Assembly: GCA_016342285.1 (NCBI GenBank)
Contig: JAEINQ010000053.1
Coordinates: 1 to 47,709 of the forward strand
DNA from: Desulfobacterales bacterium
GTDB lineage: Bacteria; Desulfobacterota; Desulfobacteria; Desulfobacterales; JAEINQ01
Direction of reading: 5' to 3'
Length of the DNA stretch: 47,709 nucleotides
The notes under the pieces were generated by a model. It saw nothing but the letters and a program-made list of their open reading frames with translations. It was not told the origin of the DNA and did no database searches. A program made the translations under genes and the position numbers. Every line of letters starts with the position of its first letter. Position 1 is the first letter of the stretch. Of this stretch, positions 39,655 through 47,709 are shown one piece after another.

Positions 39655-40853
39655 CGCTGATGGAGCTCTTGGCCGCCGCTATGCTCGGGGGGATGTGCCT
39701 GCCGGTGAGTTATCTTTTGGTGGTGACCATCGCCGCTTATCGGTTTAAAAAACCGATAGCCCCCGACACCCCGCCGCTTCATTTGGGGGTGCTGATCCCG
39801 GCCCACAACGAAGCGTCGGAAATTGGCAAAACCATTCAGGCGGTTTTGGCGAGCGATTATCCCAGCGACCGCCTCACGGTGATGGTCGTGGCGGACAACT
39901 GTAACGACCGTACGGCCGAGGAAGCGCGAATGGCCGGTGCCCAGGTGTTCGAGCGCCGCGACCCGGCGCATCCCGGCAAGGGCCAAGCCCTGGACTGGTT
40001 TTTGTCCCGCTGCAAGGATCGATACCGCCGCTTGGATGGCATCGTGATCATCGATGCCGATGTGGCCATCGACCGGTTATGTCTGCGGGAAATCAGCACC
40101 AGCCTCAGCCGGCCGGACGTGCAGGTCGTGCAGGCTTACAATGGCGTGAGCAACCCCCGCGCCGGTTGGCGGCCGGCGCTCTGCGATGCGGCCTTTAACG
40201 TGTTCAATCACCTGCGCATGGCCGGTGCGATGCACCTGGCGGGAACGGTGGTGCTAAAAGGGTTGGGCATGGGATTTCGTACCTCGGTGCTGCTGCGTTA
40301 CGGGTGGCCGGCCCATTCCATTGTGGAAGATCAGGAGTTTACGCTGATGCTGCTGGGCGACGGCATCCGGGTGCATTACAACCCCGATGCGGTGGTGCGC
40401 AGCGAGATGGTCACTGGCGGCGACCGCGCGGCCGGTCAGCGCTCCCGCTGGGAAGGCGGACGGTTCGCCCTGATACGGCGGATGGCGCCGATGCTGTTTC
40501 GGCGATGGATCGCAAGGCGCGATTCCCGCTTCTTGCATGCGTTGTGCGAGCTGACCCTGCCGCCGCTTTCCCTGCTGGTATTGGCCACCGGGTTGACGAC
40601 CATTTCAACTGCCCTGTGGCTGCCGCAGTGGCTGCGGCTTGTGGCCATGCAGTGGCTGGTCCTGGCCGGGTATGTGGCATCCGGACAGATTCAGCGCCGG
40701 GCGTCCCTTTCAACCTGGCTGTATCTGGTTGCCGCTCCGTTTTTCGTGTTGTGGAAGATTCCCCTTTACCTGAAGATGGTCATCGGAAGCCAGCTGCTAG
40801 ATTGGTCCCGCACCTCCAGGGAGGGGGATGTCAACAAAACCATAGCTCCATAA
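39651..40853 (+). CDS. Membrane family 2 glycosyltransferase (BcsA/NodC-like)
   Basis: The 400-residue protein has an N-terminal membrane helix (~3-27), a GT2 domain with 'LGVLIPAHNEASEIGKTIQAVLASDYP', 'VVADNCNDRT', 'IVIIDADVAID' (DxD), 'EDQEFTLMLLGDGI' and a 'QRSRW' variant of the QxxRW processivity motif. Two or three C-terminal helices follow (~305-345 and ~355-385). The motif set is that of processive or lipid-anchored GT2 enzymes. It is the last glycosyltransferase of the cluster, 29 bases before a solute-binding protein gene that may be on the same transcript. Confidence 0.92.
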   Translation: MTLMELLAAAMLGGMCLPVSYLLVVTIAAYRFKKPIAPDTPPLHLGVLIPAHNEASEIGKTIQAVLASDYPSDRLTVMVVADNCNDRTAEEARMAGAQVFERRDPAHPGKGQALDWFLSRCKDRYRRLDGIVIIDADVAIDRLCLREISTSLSRPDVQVVQAYNGVSNPRAGWRPALCDAAFNVFNHLRMAGAMHLAGTVVLKGLGMGFRTSVLLRYGWPAHSIVEDQEFTLMLLGDGIRVHYNPDAVVRSEMVTGGDRAAGQRSRWEGGRFALIRRMAPMLFRRWIARRDSRFLHALCELTLPPLSLLVLATGLTTISTALWLPQWLRLVAMQWLVLAGYVASGQIQRRASLSTWLYLVAAPFFVLWKIPLYLKMVIGSQLLDWSRTSREGDVNKTIAP

Positions 40854-40882
40854 ATCGTCCCATGGGGACAAGGAGAAAAACC

Positions 40883-41749
40883 ATGAAATACCTATCGATT
40901 ATTGTACTCTGCACCTGGCTGGGTGCCGGCACGGCTCTATCCGGCGATCTTGCCGAGGTGAAGGCACGCGGAGTCCTGCGGCATCTGGGCGTACCCTACG
41001 CCAATTTCGTCACCGGCGCAGGCGACGGGCTTTCCGTGGAACTCATGCAGCTGTTTGCCGCCCATCTTGGCGTTCAATACCAGTATGTGAAAACCACCTG
41101 GAGCGATGTCATTCCCGATTTGGTGGGCAAAGAGGTGCGCCCTGAGGGTGACAATGTGACTCTGGGCAAGGGCAGACCCATCAGCGGTGATGTCATCGCC
41201 AACGGCCTGACGATCCTGCCCTGGCGGCAAAAGGTGGTTGCTTTTTCCGCGCCGACCTTTCCCACCCAGGTGTGGCTCATCAGCCGCGCAGGCTCCGGCC
41301 TGAAGCCCATCACCCCTTCGGGGGATATCAATAATGATATTGCGGCGACCAAGGCCATCGTTGCCCAAAAGAGCCTGCTGGGCAAGGCCGGGACCTGTCT
41401 GGATCCATCCCTGTATCACCTTGAGGAGGCCGGGGCCAGGACATCAGCGCACCCCGGCAACCTCAATGAACTGGCCCCGGCGGTCATCAACAGGATTTCG
41501 GACACTGCCATTTTGGACGTACCCGATACATTGGTAGCCCTGGGAAAGTGGCCCGGGCAGATCCTGGTGCTCGGACCCATTTCCGAGCAGCAGGAAATGG
41601 CGGTCGCCTTTCGCCCGGACGACACCGGTCTGCTGCGGGAATTCAACGTCTTTTTTGGTCAAATCCGCCACGACGGAAGGTATAAAAAACTGGTGGAAAA
41701 ATACTATCCGGCGGTCTTTGACTACTACCCGGAGTATTTTGCACAATAG
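40883..41749 (+). CDS. Periplasmic solute-binding protein, family 3 type
   Basis: The 288-residue product has a signal peptide (~1-20, 'ALSG' cleavage region) and the two-lobe pattern of SBP family 3 ('VKARGVLRHLGVPYANFVT', 'LSVELMQLFAAHLGVQYQYVKTTWSDVIPDL', 'VIANGLTILPWRQKVVAFSAPTFPTQVWLISR', 'EMAVAFRPDDTGLLREFNVFF'). No transport permease is nearby. The next gene, 102 bases downstream, is a membrane histidine kinase. This repeats the layout at 4012/5188 and favours a role in ligand sensing. SD AAGGAGAAA. The ligand is unknown. Confidence 0.87.
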   Translation: MKYLSIIVLCTWLGAGTALSGDLAEVKARGVLRHLGVPYANFVTGAGDGLSVELMQLFAAHLGVQYQYVKTTWSDVIPDLVGKEVRPEGDNVTLGKGRPISGDVIANGLTILPWRQKVVAFSAPTFPTQVWLISRAGSGLKPITPSGDINNDIAATKAIVAQKSLLGKAGTCLDPSLYHLEEAGARTSAHPGNLNELAPAVINRISDTAILDVPDTLVALGKWPGQILVLGPISEQQEMAVAFRPDDTGLLREFNVFFGQIRHDGRYKKLVEKYYPAVFDYYPEYFAQ

Positions 41750-41851
41750 GCCCATTGCATTATAAATGGAGCAATTCATGGCGGTAGGACGAGAACCGAA
41801 AAACCGCCCGGGGATTGCCCCGAAAGCGGACAATAAACAGAGCATTGCCGT

Positions 41852-44719
41852 ATGAAAACCAAAAAGCCTCAGAACATCCCCCCGACCGTGTCGGCGGAGG
41901 GTGCCCCAACAGCGGCGAAAGGCAACTGGCGGTGGACATTTGTTGTGGCGGTGGTCATGCTGGTCGGGATTGTCAGCTACCTCCTGTGGCACAGTTACCA
42001 GACCCAGACTCGACTGCAAATGGCCGCCATAAACCGATTGGCGGAAGACCTGAAAGGCCGGGCCAGGGCTGCGGATTATTTCATTCTGGAACGTGAGAAT
42101 GACGTGCGCGAGCTTGCCACCGGCAATACCGTGACGGCTTATTTTTCCAATAAGTCGTTGGGCATGAGCGAGGCGTACGGCCTGAAAGGAAGCTTGAACC
42201 TGATCCATCGGCAGTTCAGTCACCTCAACGAATCCGTCATGCTAGGCGGGGATGCGGTTTACACCCGCCTGGCGCTTTTTTCATCCGATGGCGAGCAGTT
42301 GGTCGCATATCAAAGTGTATCGCCATGTCCGATCCGTCAGTGGGATTGGCAAGCCATACGAAGTACGGCTGATCGGCAGGCGGCCACTCTGTTGGACAGG
42401 GTGAATCCCCCCTACCTGGTTTTCACTGCCCCTGTGCGTCTATCCGGGGAGATCGTCGGGTATATTGCCGGCTGGGTTTCGCTCAATGTTATTCACCGTC
42501 ACTTTATCGCCCTCGAACCGACGTCCCCGGGGCACCCCTCAGGAGCCAACACCGGCTCGATCATACTGACCAGCGGCGCCGAAGGGCAAGCTACGCCTCC
42601 CATCGACACCCGCTTGCTGCAAAACCTGAAGCAGGAACTGGCGCGGGATCCGGTCCCGGAAAACCGTCCGCTGGCCGGACACATCCGTAAAATTGGAGAC
42701 CATGAGCGGCCCGGTGCCCATTTCTTGTTGCCCGGAGGGGGCCCGGGCAGGAACAATCTGTTTGTGGCTGCCACCCGATTGTCGCTTAACGACATTCACC
42801 TGGTCCACATTATCGAGCAAACCCATCTTGGCGATCCCCACGGTCCCCTCCGCCTGCTGATCATGCTGGCTTTGATCAGTGCCACGGTGGTCGGCATCGC
42901 CTTTGTGGCCCTGCGACACAGCGTCAAAGCGCAGATGCTGGCCGGCAGGCTGGCTGAATCCCAAAGGAGGCAAAAGGAAATCGGTCGAATCAATGAACAA
43001 CTGAAAAACGAGATCCTTCAGCGGAAGACGGCCGAGAGCCAGATCACCAGTGAAAAGAATTTACTGCGCAGTCTGATCGCCGCCATTCCCGACCTGCTTT
43101 ACTACAAGAACGTTGATTCGGCTTACCTGGGGTGCAACCCTTCTTTTGAAGCCTTTTGCGGCCAAAAGGAATCAAGCATCCTGCATAAGACCGCTTTTGA
43201 TCTGTTTGACAAGGATTTGGCGGCAGCGTTTCTTGAACAGGATAAGGTGGTTCTCGGCAAGGATGAAACCGTACAATTTGAACACTGGGTCGATTACCCC
43301 GACGGACGGCGTGTATTGCTGGATACCAAGACAACACCCTACTACTCGGAAGCAGGTCAAGTGCTCGGTCTGATCGGCGTCAGCCGGGACATTACCGCCC
43401 GCAAACTGGCGGAACTGGCGCTGAATGAGCAGCGGGAACGTTTCAGGGATCTGGTGGACATGCTGCCGGAGGCGGTATTCGAAACCGACATGAACCTTCG
43501 TATAACCTTTGCCAATCAGCGCGCCTTTGAGCTGTCCGGCTATGATGAAGCGGATCTCCAGGCAGGGGTAAACGGTCTTGATTTGATCGCCCCGGCAGAT
43601 CGTGACCGGGTTGGCGCATTTGCAGCCGATCGGTTTCAGGGAGAGGATATCGGGCCAGTGGAATATCAGGTTTTGAGAAAGGATGGGTCCACCTTCCCTG
43701 CCCTTTTTCATGCCAGAACCATCATCAAGCGCGACAGGATTTCCGGCTTAAGAGGCATTCTCATCGATATCACGCAGCGCAAGTTGGCCGAAGAGGCGCT
43801 ACGCAAGGCAAACGAAAACCTGGAGCATCGTGTTCAGAAACGCACCGCCGAGATCCAACAGATGCACGGACAGATGCTCATGCAGGAAAAGATGGCCTCC
43901 GTGGGGCAGCTGGCGGCGGGCATCGCCCATGAATTGAACAACCCCATTAATTTCGTGCGCACCAATTTCGCCACCCTGACCGAAAACTTCACCGACCTGG
44001 TGGAGGTGCTGCATTCCTATCGCGGACTCGCGGACGGCTATGACGCCCGATACGCTGCAGCAGCGAAGATCGCAGGGATCCGCGCCAAAGAGAAATCTCT
44101 CCAGATCGATTATCTCCTGGAAGACATTCCGGCCCTTTTCAGTGAATCGGAGCGCGGTTTCGAGCGCATTGCCCGCATTATTCAGAGCATGCGCGACTTT
44201 TCCCATGTGGATCATACAGGCAGGCGGACCTATTTCAACATCAATAAAGGCATCGAGGATACATTGGTGATTGCCAAGAACGTATACAAATACCACACGG
44301 ACGTGAAAACCGATCTGGGCAAATTGCCGGAGATCCCGTGCCTGCCTGAGCAGATCAACCAGGTACTGCTGAACCTGATCGTCAACAGCGCCCAGGCCAT
44401 TGCGGAAAAACCAGAAGACGGTAGAGGTTCGATCGCCATCCGGACCTGGCATGAAGACAACCATGTCTGTTGTCAAATTGCCGATAACGGCCCGGGGATA
44501 CCGGCGGCGATCCGTTCGCGCATTTTCGAACCCTTTTTCACCACCAAGGCGCCCGGCAAAGGGACCGGTCTGGGATTGAGCATCTCCTATGACATTATCG
44601 TACACAAGCACCAGGGCAAGTTGGTGGTGGGCTGCCCCGAAACCGGCGGCACTGTATTTACCCTCCGTCTTCCGGTGGAGGTGCAACCGGAGGAGGCAAT
44701 CGATGAAGTCAGCCAGTGA
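41852..44719 (+). CDS. Sensor histidine kinase with periplasmic sensor and two PAS domains
   Basis: This is a 955-residue kinase. TM1 is ~28-48, a ~280-residue periplasmic sensor of double-Cache size ~50-330, TM2 ~334-355 and a coiled coil ~360-400. PAS1 is ~401-518 and PAS2 ~526-644. The coiled linker is followed by an H-box 'QLAAGIAHELNNPINF' with His693 and a long helical dimerisation insert. The ATPase domain has 'NLIVNSAQAI', 'IADNGPGIP', 'FEPFFTTKAPGKGTGLGLSI'. All catalytic motifs are intact. No strong SD precedes ATG 41852. It overlaps the receiver-PP2C gene by 17 bases, so that protein is its most likely first partner. Confidence 0.93.
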   Translation: MKTKKPQNIPPTVSAEGAPTAAKGNWRWTFVVAVVMLVGIVSYLLWHSYQTQTRLQMAAINRLAEDLKGRARAADYFILERENDVRELATGNTVTAYFSNKSLGMSEAYGLKGSLNLIHRQFSHLNESVMLGGDAVYTRLALFSSDGEQLVAYQSVSPCPIRQWDWQAIRSTADRQAATLLDRVNPPYLVFTAPVRLSGEIVGYIAGWVSLNVIHRHFIALEPTSPGHPSGANTGSIILTSGAEGQATPPIDTRLLQNLKQELARDPVPENRPLAGHIRKIGDHERPGAHFLLPGGGPGRNNLFVAATRLSLNDIHLVHIIEQTHLGDPHGPLRLLIMLALISATVVGIAFVALRHSVKAQMLAGRLAESQRRQKEIGRINEQLKNEILQRKTAESQITSEKNLLRSLIAAIPDLLYYKNVDSAYLGCNPSFEAFCGQKESSILHKTAFDLFDKDLAAAFLEQDKVVLGKDETVQFEHWVDYPDGRRVLLDTKTTPYYSEAGQVLGLIGVSRDITARKLAELALNEQRERFRDLVDMLPEAVFETDMNLRITFANQRAFELSGYDEADLQAGVNGLDLIAPADRDRVGAFAADRFQGEDIGPVEYQVLRKDGSTFPALFHARTIIKRDRISGLRGILIDITQRKLAEEALRKANENLEHRVQKRTAEIQQMHGQMLMQEKMASVGQLAAGIAHELNNPINFVRTNFATLTENFTDLVEVLHSYRGLADGYDARYAAAAKIAGIRAKEKSLQIDYLLEDIPALFSESERGFERIARIIQSMRDFSHVDHTGRRTYFNINKGIEDTLVIAKNVYKYHTDVKTDLGKLPEIPCLPEQINQVLLNLIVNSAQAIAEKPEDGRGSIAIRTWHEDNHVCCQIADNGPGIPAAIRSRIFEPFFTTKAPGKGTGLGLSISYDIIVHKHQGKLVVGCPETGGTVFTLRLPVEVQPEEAIDEVSQ

Positions 44720-45875
44720 CGTATCCATCCTTTTTGTGGATGATGAACCCTATATGCTCAGTTCTTTGCGCCGGTTTCTGCGCAAAGAACCTTATCAATC
44801 GCTTTTTGCCGACAGCGGCCGGCAAGCCCTCGATATCCTGGCGACACAACCGATCGATATTATCGTCAGCGACCTGCGCATGCCGGAGATGGACGGGCTG
44901 TCGCTCCTGAAGCGTGTAAAGTCGGACCACCCGGGGGTCTTGCGCCTCATTTTAAGCGCCACCCGGGACATGGAGCACACCATCGCGGCCATCAACACCG
45001 GCGAGGTGTACCGGTTCATGGGCAAGCCGCTGGACCCGGAAGTCTTTAAACGTGTCCTCAGGGACACCGTCGACCATCACCTGCTGATTGCCGGGCGCAG
45101 GGAAACCATGGCGGAAATCGAAAAACGCCTGCTGCAGTCCTGCCCGCCGCGAGATCTTTACGGTGCGGACATCGCCGCCCTCATGATCCCGTCGGGCCAG
45201 CTGAACGGCGATTTTGCCGATTATTTCGTTTACAGCCCGCAGCAGGTGGACATTTTAGTCGGGGATGTGATGGGCAAAGGCGTTCAATCCGCCCTGGTGG
45301 CGGCCGCCATCAAGCACCAGTTCGCTAAATCCCTGGCGGTCTTTGATTGCCATGTCACCCCGCGGATGTCCTGCCCGCATCTATCACATGACAACGCACA
45401 CTTTGCCAAAGTCGTTTCCGGGGTTCAGGCCGCGTGTATCGAGGATCTTCTGGAGCTGGAGATGTTTTGCACCCTGGATTTCGCCCGGCTGGACTTGCTA
45501 ACCGGCCGACTTCATCTTTTTGATCTGGGCCATTGTCCGGTGATTCATTTCCACGCCGAAACCGGCGACTTTACCTTGCTGAAAAGCAACAACATGGCCT
45601 TGGGAATGGTGAAAGAACCAGAATACCATGCGGTTACGGCAAGCGTGAATCCGGGGGATGCTCTGCTATTCCATACCGACGGGGTAACCGAAACCCAATC
45701 CGTTGCCGGGGAAATGTTCGGCGTTGAACGGTTGGCCGAAAAGGTGCGGGCAAACCATCACCTGCCTGCTGCACAGCTGATCGAAACGATTCGTACAGAG
45801 GTTGCCGTTTTCAGCGGTCGCGGCCGGTTTGACGACGATTTCACCTGTATTGCCGTGCGCATTGAAAGCGTCTGA
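44703..45875 (+). CDS. Response regulator with PP2C (SpoIIE/RsbU) phosphatase output
   Basis: The 390-residue protein has a receiver at 6-125 (DDE, phosphoacceptor Asp57 in 'IIVSDLRMPEMDG', Ser in 'LILSATRD', Lys in 'FMGKPLDP'). A SpoIIE-type PP2C phosphatase at ~165-388 has 'GDFADYF', 'ILVGDVMGKGVQSALVAAAIKHQF', 'LFDLGHCPVIHF', 'PGDALLFHTDGVTETQSVAGEMFGVERL' and 'FDDDFTCIAV'. The metal-binding aspartates are all present. Such phosphatases dephosphorylate STAS antagonists; two STAS proteins and their kinase are encoded at 15893, 17657 and 18001. SD GGAGGAGG lies inside the kinase gene. Confidence 0.94.
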   Translation: MKSASDVSILFVDDEPYMLSSLRRFLRKEPYQSLFADSGRQALDILATQPIDIIVSDLRMPEMDGLSLLKRVKSDHPGVLRLILSATRDMEHTIAAINTGEVYRFMGKPLDPEVFKRVLRDTVDHHLLIAGRRETMAEIEKRLLQSCPPRDLYGADIAALMIPSGQLNGDFADYFVYSPQQVDILVGDVMGKGVQSALVAAAIKHQFAKSLAVFDCHVTPRMSCPHLSHDNAHFAKVVSGVQAACIEDLLELEMFCTLDFARLDLLTGRLHLFDLGHCPVIHFHAETGDFTLLKSNNMALGMVKEPEYHAVTASVNPGDALLFHTDGVTETQSVAGEMFGVERLAEKVRANHHLPAAQLIETIRTEVAVFSGRGRFDDDFTCIAVRIESV

Positions 45876-45931
45876 TAATATATGACTGCCGGGTTCTTGC
45901 AAACAGCACCGGGCAAAAGGATAGAAAAGCG

Positions 45932-46897
45932 ATGAAAACAATCCATGTTCTGTTTGTAGACGACGAAGCGTTTACGCTCAATGCGTTGGAACGGCTTCTG
46001 CGCAAGGCACCCTACACTCGGCACTATGCTGAAAACGGCGCGGCGGCGCTTGAACTAATGGCCGCCACACCGATTCAGGTCCTGGTTACGGATATGAAAA
46101 TGCCGCAGATGGATGGCTTGTCATTGCTCAGACAGGTCAAGGAGATGTATCCCGACACGGTGCGCATCGCCCTGAGCGCCTACACCATGACCGGGCAGCT
46201 GCTGCCCTGCATCAACACCGGCGAGATTTACCGGTACATCACCAAGCCGATTGTGCCCGCAGAGCTGCGCCAGGCCCTCGACGATGCCATCGATTACTAT
46301 CTTTTACGCAAGGACCGCATCGAACTGGTCAATAAACTCAAGGAGAAAAACAGACAGCTGCAAGCCGCCCTGGACTACCAGGAGCAAATCGAAAAACAGC
46401 TGCGGCAGATGGCCATTACCGACGCGTTGACCGGCCTGTTTAACCGGCGTTACATGGGTGTTTCTTTGGACCATGCATTCGAACAGTGCTTGCGGTATAA
46501 AGAAGGCCTGTCCTGCCTCATGCTCGATCTGGACCATTTTAAACAGATCAACGATACCTATGGTCATGCCTTCAGGGATTTTGTCCTCCGGGAGTTTTCT
46601 TCTCGACTGAAAAAAGCGATCCGCAGCGCCGACCTGGGCTTTCGCTACGGCGGAGAAGAATTTGTCGTGCTGCTGCCCCATACGGATTTGGAAAAGGCCA
46701 AGGTGATTGCCGAACGCATCCTGCAAGCCTGCCGAACGAAGCCATTTGAGAACGACGGTCAATCCGTGGCGGTCACCGCGAGTATCGGTGCAGCCTGTTT
46801 CAAGGCCCATAGTCCGCAAACCGCGGAAGAGATGCTGGCAACGGCGGATAAACTGTTGTACGCGGCCAAGCAGGGCGGGCGGAACCAAATCTGCTAA
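45932..46897 (+). CDS. Response regulator with GGDEF diguanylate cyclase output
   Basis: The 321-residue protein has a receiver at 4-122 (phosphoacceptor Asp54 in 'VLVTDMKMPQMDG', Ser in 'ALSAYT', Lys in 'YITKPIV'), a coiled coil ~130-160 and a GGDEF domain ~162-320 with active-site 'GGEEF' (240-244), 'LDLDHFKQINDTYGH' and an intact inhibitory site RxxD (Arg231-Asp234) exactly five residues before GGEEF. It should make c-di-GMP when phosphorylated and be product-inhibited. SD AAGGA. It is the last gene of the sensory block. Confidence 0.95.
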   Translation: MKTIHVLFVDDEAFTLNALERLLRKAPYTRHYAENGAAALELMAATPIQVLVTDMKMPQMDGLSLLRQVKEMYPDTVRIALSAYTMTGQLLPCINTGEIYRYITKPIVPAELRQALDDAIDYYLLRKDRIELVNKLKEKNRQLQAALDYQEQIEKQLRQMAITDALTGLFNRRYMGVSLDHAFEQCLRYKEGLSCLMLDLDHFKQINDTYGHAFRDFVLREFSSRLKKAIRSADLGFRYGGEEFVVLLPHTDLEKAKVIAERILQACRTKPFENDGQSVAVTASIGAACFKAHSPQTAEEMLATADKLLYAAKQGGRNQIC

Positions 46898-46904
46898 TAA
46901 CAAA

Positions 46905-47207
46905 CTGATTTCAGCCGGCATCGCCGTTGTGGGGGCGAATTTTCTGCCCAACATGACCATTCGTTACGACGGTCAGGTGGAGACCTCGGGTGTCCACGCG
47001 GATGCGGCGGACCGGGTGACGGCTTCATTCGTGATCCCGGAAAATGCCCTGAACGGCAACCGCATCGTCGAGGTGACCGACGGTGTCTACTCGGCGCAGG
47101 CCAACCTTCAGATCAACGATCCCCTTGTCATTACCCGCATCGAGCGGGTCGTGGTCGAGCGCAACCATCAGGACGAGTCGCGAGGTATACCAAGGTGTTC
47201 ACATTGA
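46905..47207 (+). pseudogene. Fragment of phage-tail-like structural protein
   Basis: An open frame without its own start (it merges upstream with an unrelated frame across the GGDEF tail) reads 'AGIAVVGANFLPNMTIRYDG', 'ADAADRVTASFVIPENALNG', 'RIVEVTDGVYSAQANLQI' and 'ITRIERVVVERN'. This resembles the repeated domain before the C-terminus of large phage or contractile-tail structural proteins (DUF4815-like), based on memory of the family only. It ends after a basic tail at 47207. A gene remnant is more likely than a functional gene. Confidence 0.4.
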
Positions 47208-47709
47208 CATGAAGGCCGAATGCGACCATTAGTGCTCGGTCACAACGAGTGTTTACTAACTACAGAATGCAACCGATAGTGTCCGTGATCAAGGATTGCA
47301 GATGAATCCATGAACACTGGTACACTCATAGATTATTATCCTAAGCGCAACTTTCATTGACCTGGAAAGATCAAACATACCAATCCAATCCATGGTGGTT
47401 AAATATAGCCTTTTCCTATAGTCATTCCTCGGAAATAAACCTTCCAGATTTGGCCGAACAAATAGAGCTCTACGCCTATCATTGGTCTGTGTCGGTCGAC
47501 GCGCTTCCATCACGGAATGACTGACTCATTCCAGATGTGCCAAACTCTGTCAATAATCGCTGTCTCAGTACCATCCCATATTCACCGTAATCGCCCAATG
47601 TTCACCGTAATGTTGCCAAGATAACGTTCAGGCAGCCCATCACCACGTCCTATCGCTATACCCACAGCCCCAACCGGTGCGTTTGCTCCCAACTAACTGC
47701 CTCCATTAA
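47208..47709. other. Gene-free 3' end of window
   Basis: No credible gene is present. A 74-residue minus-strand frame at 47289-47513 has no ribosome site and no recognisable content. The composition is less GC-rich than the adjacent operon. The tandem TTCACCGTAAT repeat lies at 47581-47611. Confidence 0.5.
47581..47611. repeat. Tandem TTCACCGTAAT repeat, 20-base period
   Basis: TTCACCGTAAT occurs at 47581-47591 and 47601-47611, separated by CGCCCAATG. Repeated short terminal motifs of this look occur at the ends of IS21-family elements, so an insertion sequence end or a remnant is possible. No transposase is in the window. Confidence 0.45.

Noticed and set aside
11748..40853. PEP-CTERM/exosortase-type (PrsK-PrsR) exopolysaccharide locus
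   Set aside because: The sigma-54 activator, VanZ-like and export genes recall such loci, but no exosortase, PrsK-type kinase or PEP-CTERM protein was found in the window.
47289..47513. 74-residue minus-strand frame near the right end
   Set aside because: There is no ribosome site, no recognisable content, and it lies in a gap with repeats and debris.

Overview
The window looks like chromosome from a Gram-negative, probably anaerobic member of the Desulfobacterota (Desulfobacterales-like). This is an inference from gene style: many PAS/Cache histidine kinases, receiver-only response regulators, textbook sigma-54 (-24/-12) promoters, a Wza-type outer-membrane lipoprotein, and short period-7 or period-9 intergenic repeats. 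There is no rRNA or other marker gene in the window to settle the taxonomy.

Layout. (1) 1-3000: an accessory, probably mobile island. It holds the 3' end of a UvrD/Rep-type helicase, a DUF932 protein and four small genes, most of them preceded by a hairpin leader. (2) 3500-11350: an AT-richer signalling block. It holds a lone receiver, a periplasmic solute-binding protein next to a Cache-HAMP-PAS histidine kinase, two more receivers, an HD-GYP c-di-GMP phosphodiesterase, a PilZ protein and a class III adenylate cyclase. It ends in a scar where a truncated ABC substrate-binding gene meets an antisense, frameshifted fragment of a tyrosine integrase. Two copies of a ~45 bp direct repeat flank the block. 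(3) 11748-40853: a GC-rich exopolysaccharide/capsule cluster. It starts with an NtrC-type sigma-54 activator and contains initiating transferase, WecG-like, GT2 and GT4 glycosyltransferases, acetyl- and acyltransferases, galE, wza/wzx/wzc/wzy-type export and polymerisation genes, rfbA/rfbC/rfbB, a VanZ-like protein and a radical SAM/SPASM-like protein. (4) 40883-46897: a sensory output block made of a solute-binding protein, a double-PAS histidine kinase, a receiver-PP2C (SpoIIE) phosphatase and a receiver-GGDEF diguanylate cyclase. (5) 46900-47709: debris, with a phage-tail-like gene fragment and tandem repeats like those at insertion sequence ends.

How it may work together. Four perfect 16-base sigma-54 promoters and one near-match sit only in the long intergenic gaps of the polysaccharide cluster, in front of transcription units that an encoded sigma-54 activator could switch on. 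A partner-switching set (two STAS antagonists, one RsbW-like kinase, one receiver-PP2C phosphatase) is threaded through the same cluster, with the STAS genes directly interleaved with sugar-transferase genes. Four receivers in and around the cluster (sigma-54 activator, orphan receiver, PP2C, GGDEF) share one receiver subtype, while the cluster has a single histidine kinase. My working model is that one solute-sensing kinase controls polysaccharide synthesis at three levels: sigma-54 transcription, STAS/RsbW partner switching that may act on the transferases themselves, and c-di-GMP. This model is inference; the genes, motifs and promoters are read directly from the sequence.
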